Notes under the pieces: model-generated
Told to the model about the DNA's origin: nothing
What the model saw: the letters and a program-made list of their open reading frames with translations, nothing else
Databases searched by the model: none
From: Bacteroidales bacterium M5
GTDB lineage: Bacteria; Bacteroidota; Bacteroidia; Bacteroidales; Muribaculaceae
Length of the DNA: 23,072 nucleotides
Direction: 5' to 3'
Assembly (NCBI GenBank): GCA_001689535.1
Contig: LUJP01000030.1
Location: 1-23,072 of the forward strand
Shown here: positions 13,292 through 20,791 of the stretch, piece by piece
Layout: each line of letters starts with the position of its first letter
How positions within the stretch are numbered: position 1 is the first letter of the stretch
Made by a program: the position numbers and the translations under genes

Positions 13292-14092
13292 ATGGCGGTA
13301 ATAGAAATCTCAGGCCTCGGGCACCCGGGAGTGGAAATCTTTGCCTCGCTCACGGAGGCCCAGTTGCGTAACCGCCTCGACCCGGCTAACGCCCTGTTCA
13401 TAGCCGAGAGTCCCAAGGTGATACGCGTGGCGCTCTCGGCCGGCTATCAGCCCGTGGCATTGATGTGCGAGCGGAGGCATATTACCGGCGATGCCGCCGA
13501 CATAATAGCGCAGTGTCCCGACATGCCGGTCTATACTGCCCCGCGGGAAGTGCTCGCCGGGCTGACGGGCTACACACTGATGCGCGGCGTGCTCTGCGCC
13601 ATGCGTCGGCCTGAGGCTCCCGATGTGGATAAAGTGCTGGAGGGCGCGCGCCGCGTGGCAGTGATAGATTCCGTGGTCGATACCACCAATATAGGCGCGA
13701 TATTCCGTTCGGCAGCGGCTCTCGGAATCGACGCGGTGCTTCTCACGCCGAGTTCGTGCGATCCGCTGAACCGCCGGTCGATCCGCGTTTCAATGGGCAC
13801 CGTGTTTCTCGTGCCCTGGACGTGGATAGACACTCCGGCCACTCTCCGCAGCAAGGGATTCAAGACGGTGGCCATGGCTCTTACGGACGATTCCGTGTCG
13901 ATAGACGATCCGCAGCTTTGCGCCGAAGAGCGTCTGGCTATAATTCTGGGTACGGAAGGGGACGGCCTCTCGGCCGAGGCGATTTCGCAGGCTGATTATG
14001 TGGCGCGCATACCTATGGCCCACGGGGTGGACTCGCTCAATGTGGCCGCAGCATCAGCTGTGGCCTTCTGGCAGTTGCGAAGCAGAGACTGA
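13292..14092 (+). CDS. TrmH/SpoU-family RNA 2'-O-methyltransferase
   Basis: A 266-residue SPOUT-class enzyme using S-adenosylmethionine to methylate ribose in rRNA or tRNA. The N-terminal ~100 residues form a substrate-binding domain (FIAESPKVIRVAL). The SpoU catalytic domain has motif 1 NIGAIFRSAAALG, the RRSIRVSMGTVF segment, motif 2 ILGTEGDGLS and motif 3 IPMAHGVDSLNVAAASAVAF, which together make the trefoil knot. All are intact. The exact target nucleotide cannot be told. It begins three bases after the flavodoxin-like gene and ends three bases from the convergent folB gene. Confidence 0.9.
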   Translation: MAVIEISGLGHPGVEIFASLTEAQLRNRLDPANALFIAESPKVIRVALSAGYQPVALMCERRHITGDAADIIAQCPDMPVYTAPREVLAGLTGYTLMRGVLCAMRRPEAPDVDKVLEGARRVAVIDSVVDTTNIGAIFRSAAALGIDAVLLTPSSCDPLNRRSIRVSMGTVFLVPWTWIDTPATLRSKGFKTVAMALTDDSVSIDDPQLCAEERLAIILGTEGDGLSAEAISQADYVARIPMAHGVDSLNVAAASAVAFWQLRSRD

Positions 14093-14095
14093 CCG

Positions 14096-14461
14096 TTACC
14101 AGGAAAGAGTGACGGATGGGCCACCATCGGTCCTGAATCCACCGATAGGGGCAGCCGGTTTGCGCACGGTGATTTTTCCAGCGCTCGTCTCAGGCCAGCG
14201 TGACATAACAGTTTGGCGGATGCGTAGCGCCACATTTTCCAAAAGAAGCGATGGAGTCTCCATCGTTTCTTTTATTATGGCAGCAAGCTCCGCATAGTTT
14301 ATGGTGGAGCCAAGTGTGTCGGTGCGTGCCGCCTCCAGCGCGGGAGGGTAGGAGAGGCTTATGTCGACCACAAACCGGTTACCTACCTTGCGTTCCTGCT
14401 CCATCACGCCGTGGCGCGCGTAGATATTAAGCCCTTCCAGGCTTATTTCCATGCATTCCAT
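14096..14461 (-). CDS. folB: Dihydroneopterin aldolase
   Basis: A 121-residue enzyme of folate synthesis that splits 7,8-dihydroneopterin to 6-hydroxymethyl-dihydropterin and glycolaldehyde. It shows the family pattern: ISLEGLNIYARHGVMEQER near the N-terminus with the substrate-binding Glu, YAELAAIIKETM in the middle, LLLENVALRI, and the catalytic Lys in ITVRKPAAPIGG. The first ATG (14461) gives MECMEISLEG; the fourth codon is another possible start. It lies 19 bases after rnr on the same strand, so it is probably carried on the rnr transcript. No other folate gene is in the window. Confidence 0.92.
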   Translation of the reverse strand: MECMEISLEGLNIYARHGVMEQERKVGNRFVVDISLSYPPALEAARTDTLGSTINYAELAAIIKETMETPSLLLENVALRIRQTVMSRWPETSAGKITVRKPAAPIGGFRTDGGPSVTLSW

Positions 14462-14480
14462 ACGTAAGTTGTCTTATTGC

Positions 14481-16748
14481 TCAGCGACGGCGGCGCGACT
14501 TCTGTTTGTCGGCGCGGCGCAGATGCTTCTTTTTGTCGGTGTTGCCGCTTATGGCCTGTTTTGCGGTGACTTTCATGCCCATCTGGTCTTGGTCGGGGCG
14601 ACCTTTGTCGTCCACCAGCACGAAATCAAGCTGCTTTTTCTCCAGACTTGCACGGGCCACACGAACGGTGACGTTGTCGCCGAGACGGTAGCGCACTCCG
14701 CGGCGACGGCCTATGAGGCAATAGTTCTTCTCGTCGAAGTCGTAATAGTCATCGGCGAGGTCGCGCACCGGCACAAGCCCTTCGCACAGATTTTCGTTAA
14801 GCTCCACATAAAGACCCCATTCGGTCACACCGGAAATGACGCCGGTGTAGGTCTCGCCCATGTGGTCGCCCATATATTCCACCTGCTTGTATTTGATAGA
14901 TGAGCGTTCGGCGTTGGATGCCAGCTGCTCCATATCGCTGCAGTGCTTGCAGATGTCCTCAAGTTTGCCCACGTTGACGCTGCGTCCGCCGTTGAGGTAG
15001 CGCTCGAGAAGGCGGTGTACCATCATGTCGGGGTAGCGGCGTATGGGCGAGGTGAAGTGGGTGTAGTAGTCAAATGCAAGTCCGTAATGGCCTACGTTGA
15101 CGGTGGAATATACGGCCTTGGCCATGGAGCGGATGGCGAGGGTGGAGAGGAAGTTTTCCTCGCCGCGGCCTTTCACATCGCTGAGCATGCGGTTGATGGA
15201 GCGGTTTACCTCACGGCTCGAGCCTGATTCCTTTACTTTGAAACCGAATGTGCGCGCCACTTTTGAGAGGTCGGCAAGACGCTGCGGGTCGGGCATGTCG
15301 TGAATACGGTAAACGAATGCCTTCGGCTTCTTGTGGTTCTCGGGTTTGCCGATTACCGTGGCTACGGTGCGGTTGGCAAGAAGCATGAACTCCTCGATAA
15401 GCTTGTTGGCGTCTTTGGATTCCTTGAAGTACACGCCAACGGGATGACCGGTCTCGTTGATGTCGAATCTCACTTCGGCGCGGTCAAACTCCACGGAACC
15501 CTCGCTGAAACGCTCCTTGCGGAGAATCTTGGCGAGGCGGTCGAGGATGAGAATCTCTTCGGAATAATCGCCCTGGCCGGTCTCTATCACGTTCTGGGCT
15601 TCGTCGTAGGTGAAGCGGCGGTTGGATTTGGTGACGGTGCGGCATATCTTTGCGTCGAGCACCTTGGCTGCGTCATTCATTATGAATACGCACGAGAAGG
15701 TAAGCTTTTCCTCGTCGGGGCGAAGGGAGCAGATGCCGTTGCTCAGATGCTCGGGAAGCATGGGGATGGTGCGGTCAACGAGATATACCGAAGTGGCGCG
15801 TTTCTGGGCCTCCTTGTCAATGATGGTGTCAGGCTGCACGTAGTGGGTCACATCGGCAATATGCACGCCCACTTCGTAATTGCCGTCGGGGAGTATGCGT
15901 ATGGAGAGAGCGTCGTCAAAGTCCTTGGCATCCTTGGGGTCGATGGTGAAGGTGGTGACGTCGCGCATGTCGACGCGCTGGGCTATGACCTCGGGAGTGA
16001 TTCCGGCATCGATTTTATTGGCGGCGGTCTCCACGTTCTCGGGGTAGCGGTAGGGGAGACCGAATTCAGCCAGGATGGCATGCATTTCGGTGGTGTTCTC
16101 GCCTGTGCGTCCGAGGATGTCAATAACTTCTCCCGTGGGGTTCTTTTCGTCGTCGGGCCAGGAGGTGATTTTCACAATGGCCTTGTCGCCGGTCTTTCCG
16201 CCGCGCAGTTTGTTGCGGGGAATCATTATGTCGACGGCCAGGAATTTCGAGTCGGTCTGTAGGTAGCTCATGTTGCGGGCCACGTTGAGGGTGCCGATGA
16301 AGTTCTGGTCCTTTTCCTCAATAATCTCTATCACTTCGGCTTCGGGTTCCACGCCGCGGCGTACAGCCGCGATGCTCACGCGCACCTTGTCGCCGTTGAG
16401 CGCGTGCATCGAATTGCGTTCTGCCACGAAAATCGATTCGCCGTCGGTATCGGTAATCACACTGTTCTTGCCGTTGGAGCGGCGCACGAATGTGCCGGTG
16501 GTGACGTTAGTGCGCTGCGGGGCCTTGTATTTACCGGGCGATACTTCTATCAGGTCGCCGTCAAAAGCCATTTCGGCGAGTTCCATTGCCACGGCTTTCT
16601 GGGCTTTGGGTGTCTCTGCGCCGATGGCGTAGGACACCTGACGGTAATTGAAGGTCGACGTTTTCTGTTCGCTTATATATTTTAATATCTCCTGATGGAG
16701 GTCCTTGGGCTGTTTGCGGGATGATGTCCCCGATGATTTGCGTGGCAT
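14481..16748 (-). CDS. rnr: Ribonuclease R (RNB-family 3'-5' exoribonuclease)
   Basis: A 755-residue processive exoribonuclease that degrades structured RNA. Order: N-terminal winged-helix/basic region, cold-shock OB domains (GTFVRRSNGKNSVI, then GTLNVARNMSYLQTD), the RNB catalytic domain from about residue 260 with the metal-binding aspartates in DPKDAKDFDDA (near 270-280) and the FTSPIRRYPDMMVHRLL segment, an S1 domain at about 625-710 (YTGVISGVTEWGLYVEL), and a lysine/arginine-rich tail (KKKHLRRADKQKSRRRR). Length and motifs are normal. The start MPRKSSGTSS at 16748 is the natural one. It lies downstream of the gyrB terminator on the same strand and so probably has its own promoter; a near-consensus TATATCTG occurs about 20 bases upstream. 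Confidence 0.95.
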   Translation of the reverse strand: MPRKSSGTSSRKQPKDLHQEILKYISEQKTSTFNYRQVSYAIGAETPKAQKAVAMELAEMAFDGDLIEVSPGKYKAPQRTNVTTGTFVRRSNGKNSVITDTDGESIFVAERNSMHALNGDKVRVSIAAVRRGVEPEAEVIEIIEEKDQNFIGTLNVARNMSYLQTDSKFLAVDIMIPRNKLRGGKTGDKAIVKITSWPDDEKNPTGEVIDILGRTGENTTEMHAILAEFGLPYRYPENVETAANKIDAGITPEVIAQRVDMRDVTTFTIDPKDAKDFDDALSIRILPDGNYEVGVHIADVTHYVQPDTIIDKEAQKRATSVYLVDRTIPMLPEHLSNGICSLRPDEEKLTFSCVFIMNDAAKVLDAKICRTVTKSNRRFTYDEAQNVIETGQGDYSEEILILDRLAKILRKERFSEGSVEFDRAEVRFDINETGHPVGVYFKESKDANKLIEEFMLLANRTVATVIGKPENHKKPKAFVYRIHDMPDPQRLADLSKVARTFGFKVKESGSSREVNRSINRMLSDVKGRGEENFLSTLAIRSMAKAVYSTVNVGHYGLAFDYYTHFTSPIRRYPDMMVHRLLERYLNGGRSVNVGKLEDICKHCSDMEQLASNAERSSIKYKQVEYMGDHMGETYTGVISGVTEWGLYVELNENLCEGLVPVRDLADDYYDFDEKNYCLIGRRRGVRYRLGDNVTVRVARASLEKKQLDFVLVDDKGRPDQDQMGMKVTAKQAISGNTDKKKHLRRADKQKSRRRR

Positions 16749-16806
16749 ATTAGATAATTTAGATTAGAGAGGATACAGATATATAACGCCCGGAGGCGTG
16801 ATTAAG

Positions 16807-16845
16807 TTAAAAAAAGCGTGCCGGGCATCATGCGGCGGCACGCTT
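16807..16845 (-). terminator. Rho-independent terminator of gyrB
   Basis: On the minus strand AAGCGTGCCG (16836-16845), a 12-base loop, CGGCACGCTT (16814-16823), then a run of T residues: a perfect 10-base stem with a T tail about 25 bases beyond the gyrB stop. Confidence 0.9.
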
Positions 16846-16871
16846 GTAGGGGTTACGCCGACGGTCGGCAA

Positions 16872-18803
16872 TCAGGCATCGATGTTGGCGTAGTTGGCGT
16901 TTGATTCGATGAATTCGCGGCGCGGATCTACATCCTCGCCCATGAGCATGCTGAATACGCGGTCGGCCTGTGCGGCATCGTTAATCTCCACTTTCTTGAG
17001 CATGCGGTGTTCGGGAGCCATGGTGGTGTCGCGGAGCTCCTCGGCGCTCATCTCGCCAAGACCTTTGTAGCGCTGCACCTTGGTCTTGTCGCCGTTCTTG
17101 AGTATGAACTGCTGCACCTGCTGGTCGGTCCAGCAGTATTCCTGCACTTTGCCGCGCGTACATCTGTAGAGCGGCGGGGTCGCCAGATAGAGATAGCCGT
17201 TCTCGATCACCGGACGCATGCGGCGGAAGAAGAATGTCATAAGTAGTGTGGCGATGTGGCTTCCGTCCACATCGGCATCGGTCATTATTATTATCTTGTG
17301 ATAGGCGAGTTTGCTGAGGTTCACGGCTTTGGGGTCGTCGTCGGTGCCTATTGTCACGCGCATGGCTTTGAAGAGGTTGGTGATTTCCTGGTTGTCGAAA
17401 ATCTTGTGGTCCATGGCTTTCTCCACGTTGAGGATTTTGCCTCGCAGAGGAAGGATGGCCTGGAATGTACGGTCGCGTCCCTGCTTTGCGGTTCCGCCTG
17501 CGGAGTCACCCTCGACAATGAAGAGTTCGCAGTCCTCGGCTGTGCGGCTGGAGCAGTCAGCGAGTTTTCCGGGCAGACCGCCGCCGCTCAGAGGCGACTT
17601 GCGCTGTATTTTCACGCGGGCGTTGTAGGCGGCGTGGCGTGCCTGTGCGGCTATTATCACCTTCTCGACAATGGTGCGTGCCTGGCGGGGATTCTCCTCG
17701 AGATAATTGCGGAGCGCCTCGCTCACGGCGGTCTGAACCGCACCGATCACCTCGTTGTTGCCGAGTTTCGTCTTGGTCTGGCCTTCAAACTGAGGCTCCA
17801 TGACCTTTACGGAAACCACGGCTGTGAGGCCCTCGCGGAAGTCGTCGCTGGCAATGTCAACCTTCACCTTCTCGAGCATCTTGTTGTCCTCGGCATATTT
17901 CTTGAGGGTGGAGGTGAGTCCGCGGCGGAAGCCGGTGAGGTGTGTGCCGCCCTCTATGGTGTTGATGTTGTTTACGAAGGAATAGACGTTTTCGTTGTAG
18001 GTGTTGTTGTAGGTGAGAGCCACCTCCACGGGGATTCCCTGACGCTCGGTGTTGAGATGGATCACGTCGTTGATGAGCGATTCCTTGTTGGAGTCGATAT
18101 ACTGCACGAACTCGCGCAGACCGTCCTTTGAGAAGAATGTTTCGCTGCGGGCTTCGCCTTCCTCGTTGATTTCGCGGCGGTCGGTGAGCGTGAGGGTTAT
18201 GCCGGCGTTAAGGAATGCCAGGTCGCGGAGACGGTTGGCGAGAGTGGTGTAATCGTATACGGTCACGGTGAAAATGTCGCCGTCGGGCTTGAAGGTGATC
18301 GACGTTCCGGTGTGGTCGCTGTGGCCCTGTTCTATAAGCTCGGTGGTGGGCTTGCCGCAGGAGTATTCCTGCACGTAGCATTTGCCGTTGCGGTGCACCT
18401 CGGCGCGCAGATAGGTGGAGAGGGCGTTGACGCAGCTCACGCCCACGCCGTGGAGACCGCCCGAAACCTTGTAGCTTCCTTTGTCGAACTTACCGCCGGC
18501 GTGGAGCACTGTCAGCACCACCTCGAGGGCGCTCTTATGCTCCTTCTCATGCATATCCACGGGGATACCACGGCCGTTATCTATTACGGTAATGGAGTTG
18601 TCGGGGTTGATGGTCACGTCTATATGGTCGGCATAGCCGGCGAGGGCCTCGTCGATAGAGTTGTCGACAACCTCATAAACCAGATGATGCAGACCTTTGG
18701 TGGAAATGTCTCCAATATACATGGCCGGGCGTTTTCTCACCGCCTCGAGGCCTTCGAGCACCTGAATATTACTGGCGCTATATTCTTCTTCTATTTCTGC
18801 CAT
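16872..18803 (-). CDS. gyrB: DNA gyrase subunit B
   Basis: A 643-residue ATPase subunit of gyrase. I take the ATG at 18803 (MAEIEEEYSASNIQVLEG); the frame continues to 18878, but that reaches the promoter. GHKL motifs are YEVVDNSIDEALAG (catalytic Glu44, Asn48), DNGRGIP (75-81) and GGLHGVGVSCVNALS (from 115). The TOPRIM part has EGDSAGG (about 430-436), LRGKILNVEKA and DADVDGSH (about 505). The C-terminal RYKGLGEMSAEELRDTT is the GyrB/ParE signature. The short QVLEGLEAVRKRPAMYIGD start and overall length fit Bacteroidetes GyrB rather than ParE. It is a single-gene unit with its own promoter and terminator; gyrA is not in the window. Confidence 0.96.
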   Translation of the reverse strand: MAEIEEEYSASNIQVLEGLEAVRKRPAMYIGDISTKGLHHLVYEVVDNSIDEALAGYADHIDVTINPDNSITVIDNGRGIPVDMHEKEHKSALEVVLTVLHAGGKFDKGSYKVSGGLHGVGVSCVNALSTYLRAEVHRNGKCYVQEYSCGKPTTELIEQGHSDHTGTSITFKPDGDIFTVTVYDYTTLANRLRDLAFLNAGITLTLTDRREINEEGEARSETFFSKDGLREFVQYIDSNKESLINDVIHLNTERQGIPVEVALTYNNTYNENVYSFVNNINTIEGGTHLTGFRRGLTSTLKKYAEDNKMLEKVKVDIASDDFREGLTAVVSVKVMEPQFEGQTKTKLGNNEVIGAVQTAVSEALRNYLEENPRQARTIVEKVIIAAQARHAAYNARVKIQRKSPLSGGGLPGKLADCSSRTAEDCELFIVEGDSAGGTAKQGRDRTFQAILPLRGKILNVEKAMDHKIFDNQEITNLFKAMRVTIGTDDDPKAVNLSKLAYHKIIIMTDADVDGSHIATLLMTFFFRRMRPVIENGYLYLATPPLYRCTRGKVQEYCWTDQQVQQFILKNGDKTKVQRYKGLGEMSAEELRDTTMAPEHRMLKKVEINDAAQADRVFSMLMGEDVDPRREFIESNANYANIDA

Positions 18804-18879
18804 TAGTGATTGTTCTTTATAGTTGGAATGGGCTTCCAGGGCAGTCTGCGCAAGGGCTATTGCCCGATTCGGAAGCATG

Positions 18880-18911
18880 CAAAATTAATGAAAAAATCAC
18901 TCTCGGGCAAA
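18880..18911 (-). promoter_or_regulatory. Promoter of gyrB
   Basis: On the minus strand TTTG (18908-18911), 20 bases, TAATTTTG (18880-18887): a full match to the Bacteroidetes consensus. The leader to the ATG would be about 70 bases, supporting the start at 18803. gyrB promoters often respond to supercoiling. Confidence 0.8.
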
Positions 18912-18981
18912 TTTGTACACCTTATTATTAGAAGGACCTCTTTTTTGGAGGCAGTTTTTAATATATATTGCCAAGAGTGAG

Positions 18982-18989
18982 TATCTTTG
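18982..18989 (+). promoter_or_regulatory. Candidate -7 element for the deacetylase-GT2 operon
   Basis: TATCTTTG fits TAnnTTTG, 30 bases before the ATG at 19020. The -33 region is only TTTT/TTTA near 18955-18960, about 21 bases upstream. Confidence 0.6.
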
Positions 18990-19019
18990 CGGGTGTAGAC
19001 TAACAAGACAAGAGAATAA

Positions 19020-19826
19020 ATGCCAACAGCGCTTCTTTCATTCGATACAGAAGAGTTCGATGTGCCCCGCGAACACGGGGTGGATATATCGCTTGACCGC
19101 TCCATGGAGATTTCCGTGGCCGGGACATGCGCCATACTCGATGTGCTCAAGGAGAAGGATGTGAAAACAACCTTTTTCTGCACTACTAATTTTGCTGAAC
19201 ACGCTCCGGAGGTGATGCGCCGCATTGCCGATGAAGGACATGAGATAGCCGCTCACGGCTGCGACCACTGGCGTCCGGAACCCTCAGATGTGTTCCGCTC
19301 GCGCGAGACCTTGCGCCGTCTCACCGGGGCCGAGGTGCTCGGTTACCGGCAGCCCCGCATGTTTCCGGTGAGCGATGCCGACATAGCCTCAGCAGGCTAT
19401 CTCTACAATTCGTCGCTCAATCCGGCTTTCATCCCCGGACGCTACATGCACCTGAATGCGCCGCGCACCTGCTTCATGAGCAAAGACGGTGTGCTACAGA
19501 TACCAGCATCGGTCACTCCGTGGATACGCTTCCCCATGTTCTGGCTCGCGCTCCACAATCTGCCGGCGGGACTGTATTACCGGCTTGCACGGCGCGTGCT
19601 GCGCCACGACGGATATTTCGTGACCTATTTCCATCCATGGGAATTTTTCCCGCTCGCCGACCATCCCGAACTGAAGATGCCTTATATAATTCGGCATAAT
19701 TCCGGGCAAGGGATGGTGAACCGTCTGGGCGCCCTGATAGACAGCCTGAAAGCCTGTGGCGCGGAATTTTCTACATTCACTCCCTTCGCACGCCGCGAAA
19801 TAGAAAGATTAAAATCAGCCAAATGA
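19020..19826 (+). CDS. Polysaccharide deacetylase (NodB/CE4-like)
   Basis: A 268-residue cytoplasmic-looking protein with no signal sequence. NodB-type motifs: ALLSFDTEEFD (metal and catalytic Asp, residues 8-14), HEIAAHGCDHW (His79 and His83 as metal ligands) and GYRQPRMFP (about 108-116); a later YFVTYFHPWEF supplies the usual C-terminal catalytic His. It most resembles deacetylases placed in glycan or lipid-carrier sugar loci. The stop codon overlaps the start of the next gene (ATGA), so it is translationally coupled to a polyprenyl-phosphate sugar transferase. Together with the convergent GT39 gene this suggests it removes an acetyl (or formyl) group from a polyprenyl-linked aminosugar, as ArnD or NaxD do elsewhere (inference). 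A separate role on peptidoglycan or exopolysaccharide is possible but less likely without an export signal. Confidence 0.85.
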   Translation: MPTALLSFDTEEFDVPREHGVDISLDRSMEISVAGTCAILDVLKEKDVKTTFFCTTNFAEHAPEVMRRIADEGHEIAAHGCDHWRPEPSDVFRSRETLRRLTGAEVLGYRQPRMFPVSDADIASAGYLYNSSLNPAFIPGRYMHLNAPRTCFMSKDGVLQIPASVTPWIRFPMFWLALHNLPAGLYYRLARRVLRHDGYFVTYFHPWEFFPLADHPELKMPYIIRHNSGQGMVNRLGALIDSLKACGAEFSTFTPFARREIERLKSAK

Positions 19827-20791
19827 TACGCCTCGCAATTGTATCGCCCTGCTATAACGAGGAGGAGGTGCTCCCGCAGTCGGCTCCACGCCTGCTTGCC
19901 CTCCTTGACGACCTCGCAGCCAAAGGCAAGATAACGCCCGACAGTTACATCCTTTTCGTCAACGACGGAAGCCGTGATGCCACATGGTCGATCATACGCC
20001 GTCTGCACGACGGGAATCCCCGCATCCATGGCCTTTCGCTGGCACGCAACTCAGGCCACCAGAACGCCATACTTGCCGGAATGCTCGACGCTGCACGGAC
20101 GGCCGACGCTGTGGTTACGGTCGACGCCGACCTTCAGGACGATATCACGGCCATAGAAAAGATGGTCGACGACCATGCCCGCGGTATTGAGGTGGTGTAT
20201 GGTGTGAAGGTGTCGCGCAAGGCCGACCCGGTATTCAAGCGGCTCACTGCCACGGCGTTCTACAGATTTCAGCGTGAGATGGGAGTCAATGCCATTTTCA
20301 ATCATGCCGATTTCCGCCTGATGAGCCGCAGCGTGATCGAGCGCCTGGCACGTTACGGTGAGCGCAATATTTATCTGCGTGGAATCATACCGCTGCTGTC
20401 GTCGGCCACATCGACTGTCGACGATGTTATATCCGAGCGCACAGCGGGCACTTCAAAATATACACTTTCGAAGATGCTGTCGCTTGCCATCGACGGCATT
20501 ACATCATTTTCAGTCAAGCCTATCTACAGTATTATCTATGCCGGAGGAATCTTTCTGGTGATAAGCCTGCTGATAGGAATCTATGTGATTGTGTCGCTGC
20601 TCTCGGGCAATGCCGAACACGGATGGGCATCGATGATGCTCTCCATCTGGTTCATAGGTGGTGTGGTGATGCTCTCTATCGGCGTGGTGGGCATTTACAT
20701 TGGCCGTATCTATATCGAGGTCAAGCACCGCCCGCGCTATCATATAGGCGAGCGTACCGACGGCGATCAGGGCTCGGAAGACGATATCTGA
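19823..20791 (+). CDS. GT2 polyprenyl-phosphate glycosyltransferase (ArnC/GtrB/DPM1-like)
   Basis: A 322-residue enzyme moving a sugar from a nucleotide donor to polyprenyl phosphate at the inner face of the inner membrane. The GT-A domain has AIVSPCYNEEEVLP at the N-terminus, FVNDGSRDAT (45-54), LARNSGHQNAILAGM (73-87), the metal-binding DADLQDD (101-107) and the late R-x-AGTSKYT (206-214). Two membrane helices follow (about 234-260 and 270-297), and the C-terminus is polar and acidic. This layout is that of ArnC, GtrB and related flippase-linked enzymes. The ATG overlaps the deacetylase stop by four bases. Its last 25 bases overlap, tail to tail, the end of the ArnT-like gene. The sugar is unknown; the context suggests an N-acetylhexosamine or similar. 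Confidence 0.9.
   Translation: MIRLAIVSPCYNEEEVLPQSAPRLLALLDDLAAKGKITPDSYILFVNDGSRDATWSIIRRLHDGNPRIHGLSLARNSGHQNAILAGMLDAARTADAVVTVDADLQDDITAIEKMVDDHARGIEVVYGVKVSRKADPVFKRLTATAFYRFQREMGVNAIFNHADFRLMSRSVIERLARYGERNIYLRGIIPLLSSATSTVDDVISERTAGTSKYTLSKMLSLAIDGITSFSVKPIYSIIYAGGIFLVISLLIGIYVIVSLLSGNAEHGWASMMLSIWFIGGVVMLSIGVVGIYIGRIYIEVKHRPRYHIGERTDGDQGSEDDI

Noticed and set aside
15300..16262. Long plus-strand frame (320 codons) inside rnr
   Set aside because: Antisense shadow of a clear RNase R gene; composition is Gly/Val/His-rich as expected from the reverse of a GC-rich gene, and there are no recognisable motifs.
17256..18131. Plus-strand frame of 291 codons inside gyrB
   Set aside because: Antisense shadow of gyrB with no domain features or upstream signals.
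18804..18878. Upstream extension of gyrB
   Set aside because: The extra residues are not part of known GyrB N-termini and run up to the consensus promoter at 18880-18911.
16749..18911. Replication origin near gyrB
   Set aside because: No cluster of DnaA boxes, no dnaA or dnaN gene, and no AT-rich unwinding region with repeats was seen.
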